The notes: generated from the sequence alone by a model not told the origin. Numbered from the stretch's first letter, positions 8,043-17,404 are shown. The stretch is DNA of 56,258 nt from Planctomycetia bacterium (GCA_030527105.1 JAUNBK010000016.1:1-56258); one strand, 5' to 3'. Numbers and translations are program-made.

Positions 8043-8903
8043 ATGTACGATCTAAAACCAACGCAGGATTTTTTCATTGGTCTTGATTCCGATGGCTGCA
8101 TTTTTGACACAATGGAAATCAAACAAAAAGAGTGTTTTACGCCGAACACGATTTTATATTGGGGTCTCCAGGGCGTGAGCAAATACGCGCGCGAGGCGTG
8201 TGAGTTCGTGAATTTATATTCTCAAAGCAGAGGAGTTAATCGTTTCCCCGCCTTGGTCGAGGAATTGGAACTCACGGCGAATCGCCCCGAGGTTCGGGCG
8301 CGCGGCGTGAAGGTCTGCGTGCCGCAAGTGCTGAAGGATTGGATCGCTCGCGAGACCAAACTGGGCAACCCCACGCTCATTGCTGAGGTGGAACGGACTG
8401 GCGATCCAGATTTGAAACGAACGCTCGACTGGTCGCTCGCCATCAACAAGTCTATCGAAGAGATGGTCTTTGGCGTGCCTCCGTTCCCCTACGTACGAGA
8501 ATCACTCCAGAAGATGCAGGGGCGCGCGGATGTGCTTTGCGTCTCGCAGACGCCAAACGAGGCGTTGATTCGGGAGTGGAAGGAACACAATATTGATCAA
8601 TACGTCACGGAGATTTGCGGGCAAGAATTCGGCACCAAAAAGGAGGTGTTGGAGAATGCCGCGAAATATGCGCCGAACCACACGCTCATGGTCGGCGACG
8701 CACCTGGCGATTATAAAGCCGCCAAGGCAAACAACGCGCTTTTCTTCCCGATTAACCCCGGCGCAGAGGAAAAGAGTTGGGAACGTTTCTTGAGAGAGGG
8801 GCTTGATCGATTCTTCGATGGAACTTTCGCGGGCGCGTATCAGCAGGAGTTGCTCGACGAGTTTAATGGCTACCTCCCCACCAATCCTCCGTGGATGAAA
8901 TAA
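8043..8903 (+). CDS. HAD superfamily hydrolase
   Basis: 286 residues from the ATG at 8043; an upstream TTG at 8013 would add ten residues that look like leader sequence. HAD motif I is GLDSDGCIFDT with the nucleophile Asp and the acid/base Asp. Motif II is probably LCVSQTP, a Lys lies in FGTKKEV, and motif IV is VGDAPGDYKAA. These indicate a phosphatase or phosphonatase-type enzyme with a helical cap between motifs I and II. The substrate is unknown. Two hairpins with T-runs follow it. Confidence 0.85.
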   Translation: MYDLKPTQDFFIGLDSDGCIFDTMEIKQKECFTPNTILYWGLQGVSKYAREACEFVNLYSQSRGVNRFPALVEELELTANRPEVRARGVKVCVPQVLKDWIARETKLGNPTLIAEVERTGDPDLKRTLDWSLAINKSIEEMVFGVPPFPYVRESLQKMQGRADVLCVSQTPNEALIREWKEHNIDQYVTEICGQEFGTKKEVLENAAKYAPNHTLMVGDAPGDYKAAKANNALFFPINPGAEEKSWERFLREGLDRFFDGTFAGAYQQELLDEFNGYLPTNPPWMK

Positions 8904-8949
8904 TCAAACATGTGGACTTGAGCGAGTTTCTTGTGGCGATTGAACACCA

Positions 8950-8987
8950 CCTCCGGTGCAGTAATTCTCTGGAGGCGGAGGCTTTTT
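8950..8987 (+). terminator. Terminator-like hairpin after the HAD gene
   Basis: CCTCCG and CGGAGG pair around a 20-base loop, then CTTTTT. The short stem makes it moderate. Confidence 0.5.
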
Positions 8988-9002
8988 GCGCAAAATTTAT
9001 CT

Positions 9003-9024
9003 CCTCTGCCGATTTTGGCAGAGG
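9003..9024 (+). terminator. Second hairpin before purB
   Basis: CCTCTGCC and GGCAGAGG form a perfect 8-bp stem with a 6-base loop. A short TTT follows, and a TTTTTT run lies a few bases on. It lies 50 bases before the purB start, so it could be a terminator or part of the purB leader. Confidence 0.5.
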
Positions 9025-9074
9025 TTTGATGAGGTCTTTTTTAGGGGAGTTTTGTCCCCGGATTGGAGTTTGTC

Positions 9075-10511
9075 GTGTCGGATATTAATCATTCGGAGTA
9101 TAGGAATCCCCTTATCGCGCGGTATGCCTCAAAAGATATGAGCGAGATTTGGAGCGAGCAGCGGAAATTCAGCACGTGGCGCAGACTTTGGATTGCGTTG
9201 GCGGAAGCCGAGGCGGAAATGGGGTTGCCCATCTCTCAGGCGCAGTTGGATGAGTTGCGCGCGCATGTGGGGGACATTGATTGGGCGGCGGCGGAAGCGT
9301 ACGAGAAAAAACTACGCCACGACGTGATGGCTCACGTCCACACCTACGGCGATGCAGCTCCCTCAGCGCGAGGAATCATCCATTGGGGGGCGACAAGCTG
9401 CTACGTCACGGACAATACCGACGTCCTCTTGATTCGCGACAGTCTGCGTCTCGTGCTTGCGAGGCTCCTCGACGTCATGCGCGCGTTGGCGGATGCGGCG
9501 AAAACGTATCGTGCTTTGCCTTGTTTAGCGTTCACACACCTGCAGCCGGCGCAGCCAACGACGCTCGGGAAGAGAATGTGCCTCTGGCTTTATGATTTGA
9601 TCCTGGATTTGGAGGATTTGGAGCATCGCCTCGCGCTACTGCGCACTCGGGGTTTGAAGGGAACCACGGGGACGCAGGCAAGTTTTTACGCCCTCTTTCA
9701 TAACGACTCGGAGAAGGTGCGGCGTTTGGAGGCGCTCGTCAACGAGAAAATCGGCTTCGAATCCTCTTTTGCCGTGACAGGGCAGACGTATCCTCGAAAG
9801 TTGGACTCTCAAGTCCTCGACGTTCTCTCTGGCGTTGCCCAATCCGCGCACAAAATGGCGACCGACCTGCGCATTCTCGCGCATAGGAAGGAGTGCGAGG
9901 AGCCGTTTGAAAAGAACCAGATCGGCAGCTCTGCCATGGCGTATAAGCGCAACCCGATGCGGAGTGAGAGGATTTGCTCGTTGGCGCGCTTTGTGATGAG
10001 TCTCCAAACCAGTCCGCCAATGACGACGGCGACGCAGTGGTTTGAGCGAACGCTCGACGACAGCGCGAATCGGCGACTCGTCTTGCCGCAGGCGTTTCTC
10101 GCGATCGATGCCGTTTTGATTCTCTATCGCAATGTGGTGGACGGCATGGCGGTCTATCCCAAGGTGATCGAGAAGAATCTGCGCGCGGAACTGCCCTTCA
10201 TGGCGACGGAGAATATCATGATGGAGGCGGTCGCAAAGGGTGGCGATCGGCAAGATCTCCACGAGAGAATCCGGTGCCACTCGCAAGCTGCCGCCGCTGT
10301 GGTGAAGCAAGAAGGCGGCGAGAACGATTTGATGGCGAGATTGGCGTCGGATCCCGCTTTTGCGCAGGTCGATCTCGACGCGGCATTGGAGCCATCTCGA
10401 TACGTTGGGCGCGCGCCTGAGCAGGTGGATGAATTCCTGAACGAGGTTGCCATGCCGTTTTTTAAGAGGTATGCGGATTTGTCTGCGGAGGCGGAAGACG
10501 TCCGTTGCTAG
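9075..10511 (+). CDS. purB: Adenylosuccinate lyase
   Basis: 478 residues. The GTG at 9075 is preferred because GGAG lies 6 bases upstream; an upstream TTG at 9063 would place the ribosome site inside the gene. The enzyme splits adenylosuccinate to AMP and SAICAR to AICAR in purine synthesis. The fumarase/aspartase-superfamily signature is clear as [18 protein letters not shown] near residue 285, with [14 protein letters not shown] and [11 protein letters not shown] as the other two conserved regions. The length and C-terminal domain fit the longer eukaryote-like PurB group. It stands alone between hairpins and a repeat. Confidence 0.95.
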   Translation: MSDINHSEYRNPLIARYASKDMSEIWSEQRKFSTWRRLWIALAEAEAEMGLPISQAQLDELRAHVGDIDWAAAEAYEKKLRHDVMAHVHTYGDAAPSARGIIHWGATSCYVTDNTDVLLIRDSLRLVLARLLDVMRALADAAKTYRALPCLAFTHLQPAQPTTLGKRMCLWLYDLILDLEDLEHRLALLRTRGLKGTTGTQASFYALFHNDSEKVRRLEALVNEKIGFESSFAVTGQTYPRKLDSQVLDVLSGVAQSAHKMATDLRILAHRKECEEPFEKNQIGSSAMAYKRNPMRSERICSLARFVMSLQTSPPMTTATQWFERTLDDSANRRLVLPQAFLAIDAVLILYRNVVDGMAVYPKVIEKNLRAELPFMATENIMMEAVAKGGDRQDLHERIRCHSQAAAAVVKQEGGENDLMARLASDPAFAQVDLDAALEPSRYVGRAPEQVDEFLNEVAMPFFKRYADLSAEAEDVRC

Positions 10512-10541
10512 CGATCGCAAGTTGGGAGAGCGTGGAGATTT

Positions 10542-10648
10542 TATCATGCTTCGCGTTTGCAATTTCTGGATCCGTCCGCCGTTGGAACTGCGCACCACGG
10601 CTCGCAAAACGTCGCGTAAGACCGGAAATTTGAAGGGGAACGAGTACA
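10542..10648 (+). repeat. Dispersed intergenic repeat, copy 2
   Basis: About 107 bases in the plus orientation between the converging stops of purB and the AEC transporter. It shares TTCGCGTTTGCAATTTC, CCGTCCGCCGTTGG, CGCACCACGGCTCGCAAAAC and GGGGAACGAGTA with the other copies. A few substitutions make it the most diverged full-length copy. Confidence 0.8.
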
Positions 10649-10674
10649 GGAACTCCGCGCCCTCCTGCCCTGCT

Positions 10675-11655
10675 CTACCACCATGGTTGTTTTAGCCCCC
10701 ACATTCCGAAGGATATCCAAAACACGGTCGAGACCAAAGAGAACATATTTGTGCTCAAGATAGATTGAACGGCAACGGAAGTGGAGCCGCCATAGATCCT
10801 CGAAAACATGACGAGCATCATTGCCGTCGGCATGGCGGCTTGTATCACCAATATCTTTTGAAGCGCAGGATTCCCACCCAAAAACCGCGTCGCGAGAATC
10901 ATGAGCAGAGGGAAAACTACACACCGAAAAACGAGCGTCCATGAGACGACCTGCCACGTTCTCAAAGCGCCGAATTGAACCAGCCCACCCCGAAGCTGAT
11001 CGAACATGACGGCGCCAATCACGATAAGCGGAATGGTGAGCTGCGCGAGTCCGAGCCACTCGATCGTTTTCGCGACCGTGGTTGGTATGAACGCGACGCC
11101 TCCCACGCAATTGAGCGCAAGCGCGAGGAAGATCGTGACGAATGGCGTGCTGATCATATTTTTCCACCAGCCGCGATGAAACCCACCCGCAAGAATCGGC
11201 ACGATGATCGCCCACACGGCAAATTCCACTCCCAGCGTGAAGACGAAGAGGCAACTCATGATTTCGTGCTCGTCGGGGTAGAGGAACATCAAAATGGGGA
11301 CGGGGAGATAGCCGTAGTTGTAGAGGGCGGACGACGCGAGGAACATCCGTCTCTCGTCCGAATTTATCAAGCCCGTGAGAGCGCTCGGAAGTCGAATAAA
11401 CATGGAGAGTATGAGCGCAAAAACGACGATCGACGCGATACCAAGAACGGGCGCCATCCCAAATGATTGGAGGTGGGAAAGAATGTCTGTTTGGGAAATC
11501 TTGTCGAAAATAAGGCACGGATAAAGCACATTAATGCTGAGCGACATCAAGGATTTGTCCGACTCGGGCGCGAGACACCGAATCCAACGGAGGAACCCGC
11601 CGAGGATAAGGAGCGAGAAAATGAGTATCGTAGCGTTGAAAACGGAAATATACAT
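10675..11655 (-). CDS. AEC (auxin efflux carrier) family transporter
   Basis: 326 residues from the ATG at 11655-11653. About ten hydrophobic segments are visible in two five-helix halves, such as FNATILIFSLLILGGFL, ISTPFVTIFLALALNCV and MLVMFSRIYGGSTSVAV. The domain order matches bacterial AEC permeases, which export or import carboxylates and related solutes. An upstream ATG at 11721 is in frame, but the added N terminus would be translated from a fragment of the dispersed repeat, so it was not used. The substrate is unknown. Confidence 0.82.
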   Translation of the reverse strand: MYISVFNATILIFSLLILGGFLRWIRCLAPESDKSLMSLSINVLYPCLIFDKISQTDILSHLQSFGMAPVLGIASIVVFALILSMFIRLPSALTGLINSDERRMFLASSALYNYGYLPVPILMFLYPDEHEIMSCLFVFTLGVEFAVWAIIVPILAGGFHRGWWKNMISTPFVTIFLALALNCVGGVAFIPTTVAKTIEWLGLAQLTIPLIVIGAVMFDQLRGGLVQFGALRTWQVVSWTLVFRCVVFPLLMILATRFLGGNPALQKILVIQAAMPTAMMLVMFSRIYGGSTSVAVQSILSTNMFSLVSTVFWISFGMWGLKQPWW

Positions 11656-11679
11656 GGGCGGACGTGTGAAAAGGGTGGG

Positions 11680-11714
11680 TCGCAAAACGGGAATTTTAAA
11701 GGACGATGAGTATA
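11680..11714 (+). repeat. Dispersed intergenic repeat, copy 3 (3' fragment)
   Basis: Only the right end is kept: CGCAAAACGGGAATTTTAAA followed by GGACGATGAGTATA. It lies in the leader of the AEC transporter gene. Confidence 0.7.
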
Positions 11715-11744
11715 AATTCATTCGAGCGCTCGTTCAATCGCCAC

Positions 11745-11772
11745 ATTATAGCGCGAAGTCTCGAAAAGGCAA
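11745..11772 (-). promoter_or_regulatory. Promoter of the AEC transporter gene
   Basis: On the minus strand TTGCCT, 16 bases, TATAAT (11750-11745). The start site would be near 11738, and the transcript would run through the repeat fragment to the ATG at 11655. Confidence 0.55.
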
Positions 11773-12161
11773 GGGATACCATTGTTCAACTTTCGACGCT
11801 TTCCCCAAAGGTGCCTTCCAATTTAGTGGTCTCCTTTTGCGAGACAAAGGTTTTTCGTCTTCCGCACATCTCGCAACCCACCGACGGTCGCAAACACAGC
11901 AGCACTGCAAAAGTTTTTCGAAGGAGAGTTTGAAAGAGTAGAAACGCTCAAAACCCTTAAAATTTGCGTTCAATATCTTCTGGAACCGTGGACGAAGAGC
12001 GTTGCCCACCCGGCGCAAACAGGAGCGACCCGTAGTTTCAGACGGAAGAGAAAATCTCGCGGCGCCTCACTCAGAACCACGCTGCGCTGCGCCCGCGAAA
12101 TGTAACGTGGCGAGCGCAAAAAGTCTTTCGAACGACACGATCGCCCCCTCGTTTTTATTCC
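11773..12161. other. Intergenic stretch without recognised gene
   Basis: About 390 bases between the AEC promoter and the stop of the BRCT/MerR/TPR gene. Short frames are present on both strands, but none has a ribosome site or recognisable content. No repeat copy was seen. Confidence 0.45.
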
Positions 12162-13460
12162 TCACAAACAGCTCTCGTTAGAATTTTCGGCTTCCTCACG
12201 CTGCTCATCGGTTGGATCCTGCGCGTTTTGCAAAAAAAGTCGATACTCCTCACGCGCCTTTTCGTCGTCGCCAACCCGCTTCCACACTCGAGCGAGATGC
12301 AGATGCGCGTCGGCATATCTCTCGTGCGTCTCAATCGCTCCCTTGAGCGCGGCTATTGCGAGTTCCGTCTCGCCCAACTCGCCAAGGACGGCACCAAGGA
12401 GCGCCCGCGCCTCAAAATGGTCTTCGTCCAACTCAAGCGCCATGGAGAATCTCTCACGCGCGCCGTAGAGGTTCCGTTGTCGATAGAGCGTTCTGCCAAG
12501 CGCAAAAGCGTCCTCCGCGTTCGCGCCAACGATAAAAAGCGCATTGCGATAAAGCTCCTCCGCCTTTGCCCAATCCTCGTTTGTCTCGCACTCTTGCGCC
12601 TCATCACGAAGCTCTTTCGCGTCCAACTCCTCGAAAGAAAGCGACGGAAGAAAGCGATCCCACGCTTCCAACGCTTCCAAATCGAAAGAGGGCACGCCGT
12701 CTTCGTGCTGCGGAACGTCTTCGAGGTTTGGTGCCAACTCGGACGACGTCGCAAGGCGCTCCTCCTCGTTCTTGCGGTCGAACTCCTCGAAATCCAAAAC
12801 GAGCTGCCCCGTCGATTCGACAAGCTCGCCATCCGTCCGGAGGAGGACATCCCTCCCGCGAATGACGAGGTCGGCACTGCGCAAAAGCGAAATAGAATCA
12901 GGTCGGAGCTTCTTAAGCGCGTTGAGTTTTCGTTCTACCGATTGGATTTTCGCGCCGCTTTCCGCGAGCGAGGCGAGACGTCGGGCAGAGAAAAATTCCT
13001 CCAAATCAAAGTACGCCAACCGCCTCACGACGCGCGCTGGCTCGATTAATCCACGGACGTACCAACGCCGCACCTCCGAGACGGGCAGATTCAACAATTC
13101 CGCCAGCATGGAGAGCGTGTAGAGAGAAGTTAGCTCTTTCTCGCCCGCGCCGGGGGGAAAAAGGAGTTGGAGAAATTGCTGCTCTGTCGCCAATCGCGTG
13201 ACGCCGCACTCAATGTCTTTGCGGACGCGCTGCGTGAGCCAAGGAGGTGTATCGCTCGCGCTCATTTCGTTGAAGACCGATTTTTGCTCACCAACGATGA
13301 GCCAGTCGGCAGGCGTTTCTATGTCGTCCGCAGGGAGAAAGGTGCCGCCCGACTCACGCACGAGCTTCCGCGCCTCGCGTTGAGACATGCTCTCCAACCG
13401 ACCGCAAATTCGAACCGATTTCCCTTTCATGTATCGATTCGGGGCAACGTTTTCGTCCAT
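12162..13460 (-). CDS. BRCT - MerR-type helix-turn-helix - TPR protein
   Basis: 432 residues; the ATG follows AGGTGGAG. Residues ~12-65 look like a BRCT domain (GKSVRICGRLESMSQREARK, then an ADWLIVGE strand). Residues ~115-165 look like a MerR-family winged helix (YTLSMLAELLNLPVSEVRRW, YFDLEEFFSARRLASL). From ~285 to the end are at least three TPR units (AKAEELYRNALFIVG, GARERFSMALELDEDHFEAR, YADAHLHLARVWKRVGDDEK). The combination suggests a DNA-binding scaffold that recruits partners, perhaps in DNA damage response or replication. The function is inferred from domains only. Confidence 0.75.
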   Translation of the reverse strand: MDENVAPNRYMKGKSVRICGRLESMSQREARKLVRESGGTFLPADDIETPADWLIVGEQKSVFNEMSASDTPPWLTQRVRKDIECGVTRLATEQQFLQLLFPPGAGEKELTSLYTLSMLAELLNLPVSEVRRWYVRGLIEPARVVRRLAYFDLEEFFSARRLASLAESGAKIQSVERKLNALKKLRPDSISLLRSADLVIRGRDVLLRTDGELVESTGQLVLDFEEFDRKNEEERLATSSELAPNLEDVPQHEDGVPSFDLEALEAWDRFLPSLSFEELDAKELRDEAQECETNEDWAKAEELYRNALFIVGANAEDAFALGRTLYRQRNLYGARERFSMALELDEDHFEARALLGAVLGELGETELAIAALKGAIETHERYADAHLHLARVWKRVGDDEKAREEYRLFLQNAQDPTDEQREEAENSNESCL

Positions 13461-13583
13461 TTTACTCCACCTTTCCTCGACTCCACCAGAATCTCTCTTT
13501 CAACGTTTTACGCAAAAAGGGCGCAGTCCTCAGCTCGCCACCGAGAACGACGCCCTATTTATTGCGTGCAAATAAGTCTTGCA

Positions 13584-15377
13584 CTACTCCTCAAGCGGAA
13601 GCACCGGGGGCATCTCCGAAGACGGAGTCTCCGTCACGGGCAATTGCGCCACAGTTTGCGCCATTGGTTGTGCCATTGATTGCGCGGCGCCCATCGAATT
13701 CGTCCCGATCGCGGGAGATTCCGTTCCCGGGGCGGGAGCTTGGGTGCCGGGAGCCGTAGTCGCAGGAGATGATGGCGCAGGAGCGGCGGGGACTGCGGCT
13801 GGCGTCGGAACCGGGCTCAATTGTCCTCCGGGATTTGCCGACATTGGCGCGGTGGAGGACGGCGTCGGGAGCGGATTCGGCACGCGCGGCGGAACCGACG
13901 CATTTGGCGGCTCGTACGCGGACGGCGTCGGCTCGACTATCGAACGCTTCTCCGCAAAAGTACGACCGCTGTCCCCAGCGTTATTTCCCACGCCGTTGGA
14001 CAACGCAGGAGCCGGAAGCGACGGAGCCGCTGCGGGCGCGGAAGTCGTCGGGGCGGAAGTCGTTGGAGTAGACGCCTCTGGAACATATGGCGACGGATTG
14101 GATTCAGTAGCCACCGGGGTGGACTCTGGAGCCACAATCGAAGGTTCCGCAACCACAGGCGCGGGGAGCGTGACAGGGGCACCAACCGCCGGCGTGGGCG
14201 TCACGACCTGCGCCGTCACGATTTCGTTCCCACACGCATCAATCGGAACATAACGCTTCACGACACGCGGAACCCGCACCACACTCGTCTCGGGCACCAT
14301 CTTGCACACCTTCACTTCGTATTGCTCCTCGCGATTCTCGCAAACCGTTTTCCACGTGGTGTATGGCGTCTGGCGGACGCGAACTTCCTCCTGCCAACGA
14401 CACACTTTGACGGGGACTTTGTTCACGACCGTCTCGCGCACGGGCTTCATCACTGTGTACGGAACCTTCTTGACGATCTGCTCACGCACCATCTCGGTCG
14501 TCGTCACGGGAACTTTCTCCACAACCTGCTCGTACACCATCCGTGTCCGCGTCACGGGGACCTGCTCACACACCGTTCGTGGGGCGAGATACGTCCTTGG
14601 GACTTGGACTGGCTGCGGATTGGGCACCCAGATTTTCTGCACTTCGTACCGCCCCTTGGTGGAAGGCGTCCAATAAAGCCCCGCACGCTGACGCATGACC
14701 TCGCCCGTGCACTCATTCGTGACGGCTTTGGCTTCTTGGAACTGCAACTTGCTCCCAAAAAGTCCGCGATTCGGCTTGAGCACCAACTGATCCGTGTAGG
14801 CTCCTTGGTCGACATACTTTGTTTCGTACGTCGTCACCTGCTCTTGGATCGTTTTTTGGCGCGTCTCCATCGTCGTCTCGCAGACGGGTCGCGCAACGGT
14901 ATAAACCCTCTCGCGCTCGACCGTTTTTTGGACGGGCTTCATGCAATAGGAGACTTCCTCCCTCTCACACGTTTCGGGCACGTATCGCACACGCTCGTAC
15001 GACTGATCCTGAACGACAACCTCCGTGACGGGGACGCGAACCGTATAACGCTCCTCGCGCAACTCGGTCTCCGCAACTTGTCGAGAAACGGTGTAGGGTC
15101 TCGTTCGAACCTCCGTTTCCCAAACGGGTTTGTATGTCGTGACGGTTTTTTCGTCGTAAACGGTTTCGCAAACGACCTTATAATTCGCGGTCGGCGTCAC
15201 ACAACAAGCAGAATTCGGCGACGCGACCACAACGGGACCTGAGACAACGGAACTCGGAACACCCGAATTGCACGTCGCACACTGCGCAAAGGCAAATTGC
15301 GAAGAAAAGCCTGCCGCAGCGAGAATCCCTCCCGCAACGATCCGTATTAAACGACGTTTCGTTTTGCTGCTTTTCAT
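13584..15377 (-). CDS. YTV-type planctomycetal cell-wall protein
   Basis: 597 residues; the ATG follows AAGGATGG. A signal peptide (IRIVAGGILAAAGFSSQFAFA) is followed by a Cys-rich start (QCATCNSG). Residues ~65-390 consist of many irregular Tyr/Thr/Val/Glu/Arg strands such as RPYTVSRQVAETELREERYT, VPVTEVVVQDQSYERVRYVP, KVPYTVMKPVRETVVNKVPV. Paired Cys residues are spaced through it. This matches the YTV-repeat proteins reported from Rhodopirellula cell walls. The last ~180 residues are low-complexity Pro/Ala/Ser/Thr, like a wall-spanning linker. Disulfide cross-linking in the wall is plausible. It has its own extended -10 promoter. Confidence 0.85.
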   Translation of the reverse strand: MKSSKTKRRLIRIVAGGILAAAGFSSQFAFAQCATCNSGVPSSVVSGPVVVASPNSACCVTPTANYKVVCETVYDEKTVTTYKPVWETEVRTRPYTVSRQVAETELREERYTVRVPVTEVVVQDQSYERVRYVPETCEREEVSYCMKPVQKTVERERVYTVARPVCETTMETRQKTIQEQVTTYETKYVDQGAYTDQLVLKPNRGLFGSKLQFQEAKAVTNECTGEVMRQRAGLYWTPSTKGRYEVQKIWVPNPQPVQVPRTYLAPRTVCEQVPVTRTRMVYEQVVEKVPVTTTEMVREQIVKKVPYTVMKPVRETVVNKVPVKVCRWQEEVRVRQTPYTTWKTVCENREEQYEVKVCKMVPETSVVRVPRVVKRYVPIDACGNEIVTAQVVTPTPAVGAPVTLPAPVVAEPSIVAPESTPVATESNPSPYVPEASTPTTSAPTTSAPAAAPSLPAPALSNGVGNNAGDSGRTFAEKRSIVEPTPSAYEPPNASVPPRVPNPLPTPSSTAPMSANPGGQLSPVPTPAAVPAAPAPSSPATTAPGTQAPAPGTESPAIGTNSMGAAQSMAQPMAQTVAQLPVTETPSSEMPPVLPLEE

Positions 15378-15452
15378 AACTTCACCATCCTTGTATTTGA
15401 AAAAGTCCTGCTCTATTCCCTAGAGATGCCAAACTCATATTTCCATACTTGT

Positions 15453-15481
15453 ATTGTACCACATAAAATCGCATTTGTCAC
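15453..15481 (-). promoter_or_regulatory. Promoter of the YTV wall-protein gene
   Basis: Minus strand: GTGACA, 17 bases, TACAAT, with the TGTGG extension directly before the -10. The start site would be about 70 bases before the ATG. Confidence 0.6.
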
Positions 15482-15562
15482 GCGAACTTTACAAAAATTC
15501 CCAAAAAAAGTCAAAAAAACTTGGATTTGAGGGGGAATTTACCGATCTCACAAGCTTTGCGC

Positions 15563-15591
15563 TTGACAAAACCTCTCTCTTCCTGTAGAAT
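15563..15591 (+). promoter_or_regulatory. Promoter of the PtuA-like ATPase gene
   Basis: A consensus TTGACA, a 17-base spacer and TAGAAT. The transcript would have an AT-rich leader of about 140 bases. Confidence 0.65.
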
Positions 15592-15738
15592 TTTATACAG
15601 GGAGGCTCCTAAAGTCAAATTTTTGAACCTCTCGAGTTATAAAATTTCCACCTTCACGAAGTTTCCTGAAGTTCAAATTTATTTGAGCGCCAATACAAAA
15701 GAGCGTTTGTCCCAAACTATTCCCCTATTTGAAGTCCA

Positions 15739-17064
15739 ATGAAACTGAAATCCCTTCAAATCCAATGCTATCGCGGCATTCATGAGATGCAACTCGATTT
15801 TCACCCGCAGATGAACGTCCTCGTCGGCGTGAACGGAGCGGGGAAATCGACAGTCTTGGATGCACTCTCCATCATGCTTTCGCGCGTGGTTTCGCTCATT
15901 CGCAGTGGGAAGAACGCAGGGAAGGATATCGCTCCCTTCGACATTTCGGCGGGCAAGACAGACGTCCGCCTCGGCGCGATCCTCGAGGACGATGGCGTCC
16001 ACTTCGGGTGGGGGCTTGCCAAATCTCTTAAAGGAAGGCGAAAAGCCTCACGAAGCGACCTTTTGCCCGAGGGCGTCGAAAACGTCAAAGTTCTCACGGA
16101 GCGAATTCGCCAAAAAATCGACGAGGCGCAGGAGAATTGTTCGATTCCGGTGCTCATCTATTATCAAGCAAACCGAATCGCGCTCAATTTCCCTCGTTTC
16201 GTGCACACGGATCGGGATTTTTCGCTCCTGAGTGTGTATCATGATGCGCTCTCGTGTCGGGCGGATTATCGTGTTCTTCTCGAATGGTTCCGCGAGAGAG
16301 AAAATGCGGAGGATCGCGAGTTCAAACGTCTCGTGATGGAGGCGCGATCGGAATCGGGAACAAACTCGGACGCGGTGCAATTCGTTGCGGAGTTCCACGA
16401 CCCACAGCTTCAGGCGGTTCGCAATGCGTGGAAGTTGTTCATGCCGGAGATTTCGGAATTCACGATAATGAGCAACCCGCTGCGGCTTGAGGCGAAGAAA
16501 AACGGCGTGTCGTTCCGAATCGACCAACTTTCCGACGGCGAAAAAAGCCTCCTTGCTCTTTCGGGAGACATTGCGCGGCGGCTCGCTATCGCAAATCCAA
16601 CGCGCTCCAATCCCTTGGAGGGGGAAGCGATCATTCTCGTCGATGAGATTGATCTCCATTTTCACCCCAAGCGACAGAGGACGATTCTCCAGCAACTCAT
16701 GGAAGTTTTTCCCCATTGTCAATTTATCGTCGCGACGCACTCCCCGCAAATATTGGGGCGCGTCCATGCGGAGTCGATTTTTCTCCTGGTCGAAAACGAC
16801 GAGGGCGTCATTGTGCTCGAGCGCCCGGAAGAGTCGTTTGGTATGACGACGAACGAAATTCTTGAGGATATTATGGAAGTTCCCTCACGCGACCCGGACG
16901 AGGAGGAGAAATTGCTCCGACTTTTCGAACTCATTGAACGTCGGAAACTCGTTGAGGCAAAGGCGCTGGTCGAAGAAATCCGAAATTATCGTCGCTCCGA
17001 GCCGAAATTGCTCGCTGCGGACGCGCGGATTCAGTGCTTGGAGAATTTCATGAAAGAGGAGTGA
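15739..17064 (+). CDS. AAA (ABC/SMC-like) ATPase resembling the Septu/retron PtuA type
   Basis: 441 residues. Walker A is LVGVNGAGKSTVLDALS, the signature is LSDGEKSLLALSGDIARRL, Walker B is AIILVDEIDLHFHP, and the H-loop is FIVATHSPQILG. The C terminus (FGMTTNEILEDIMEVPSRD followed by a charged helix) resembles the tail of PtuA-like ATPases, which in Septu and Ec78-type retron systems pair with an HNH nuclease PtuB. No PtuB-like gene or reverse transcriptase is adjacent; the next gene is a convergent lipoprotein. It could be a stand-alone nuclease-linked ATPase or an orphan defence component. A strong promoter precedes it and a strong hairpin follows. Confidence 0.8.
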   Translation: MKLKSLQIQCYRGIHEMQLDFHPQMNVLVGVNGAGKSTVLDALSIMLSRVVSLIRSGKNAGKDIAPFDISAGKTDVRLGAILEDDGVHFGWGLAKSLKGRRKASRSDLLPEGVENVKVLTERIRQKIDEAQENCSIPVLIYYQANRIALNFPRFVHTDRDFSLLSVYHDALSCRADYRVLLEWFRERENAEDREFKRLVMEARSESGTNSDAVQFVAEFHDPQLQAVRNAWKLFMPEISEFTIMSNPLRLEAKKNGVSFRIDQLSDGEKSLLALSGDIARRLAIANPTRSNPLEGEAIILVDEIDLHFHPKRQRTILQQLMEVFPHCQFIVATHSPQILGRVHAESIFLLVENDEGVIVLERPEESFGMTTNEILEDIMEVPSRDPDEEEKLLRLFELIERRKLVEAKALVEEIRNYRRSEPKLLAADARIQCLENFMKEE

Positions 17065-17085
17065 CAAGCGTGGCGCTTGACACAA

Positions 17086-17147
17086 AAGAACGGTCGCTTC
17101 GATGAAAAGCAAGCCCAAAAGCGTGCTTTTTCGGAACGACCGTTCTT
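17086..17147. terminator. Two-tier hairpin between convergent genes
   Basis: An 11-bp perfect stem (AAGAACGGTCG/CGACCGTTCTT) encloses a 7-bp stem (AAAAGCA/TGCTTTT). It lies between the ATPase stop and the lipoprotein stop, so it probably serves as a bidirectional terminator. A nearly perfect inverted repeat at 17061-17083 and the palindrome GCGCTTAAGCGC at 17157-17168 flank it. Confidence 0.65.
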
Positions 17148-17179
17148 GATGAATTAGCGCTTAAGCGCGCGAGAATGGC

Positions 17180-17404
17180 TCACTCGGCAGCTTCGGTAGT
17201 CTCAGCGGCGGGAGCTTCGGTAGTCTCGGCGGCGGGAGCTGCAGGAGCAGTTTCGCCTTCGGCGGGAGCGGCATCGGTCGCACCTTCGGCGGGCGCGGCG
17301 GCATCGGCGGGCGCGGCATCGCCACCTGTGGGTTTCTCAGTATTGGTGCAACCAACGAACAAAACAGCGCTCAAAAGAACGGCAAAAAATCCCAACTTTT
17401 TCAT
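17180..17404 (-). CDS. Small Ala/Pro/Glu-rich lipoprotein
   Basis: 74 residues from the ATG at 17404, 5 nt after a GGAGGA site. The signal sequence MKKLGFFAVLLSAVLFVGC ends in a lipobox with the acylated Cys at residue 19. The rest is a low-complexity run of Ala, Pro, Glu and Thr with repeated ETTEA and PAE units. It is probably an exported membrane-bound lipoprotein that is unfolded outside. No domain was recognised; function unknown. Confidence 0.75.
   Translation of the reverse strand: MKKLGFFAVLLSAVLFVGCTNTEKPTGGDAAPADAAAPAEGATDAAPAEGETAPAAPAAETTEAPAAETTEAAE

Noticed and set aside
10542..10674. Short frames giving peptides such as ELRTTARKTSRKTGN
   Set aside because: They are translations of the dispersed repeat. 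The same peptides appear at each copy, and none has a ribosome site in a coherent place.
13579..14253. Gly/Ala-rich plus-strand frame opposite the YTV gene
   Set aside because: It is the antisense of the Pro/Ala/Ser linker of the YTV protein. It lacks a start context and a signal.
17061..17168. Retron non-coding RNA next to the PtuA-like ATPase
   Set aside because: No reverse transcriptase lies in the window, and the structures sit between convergent genes as terminators do.
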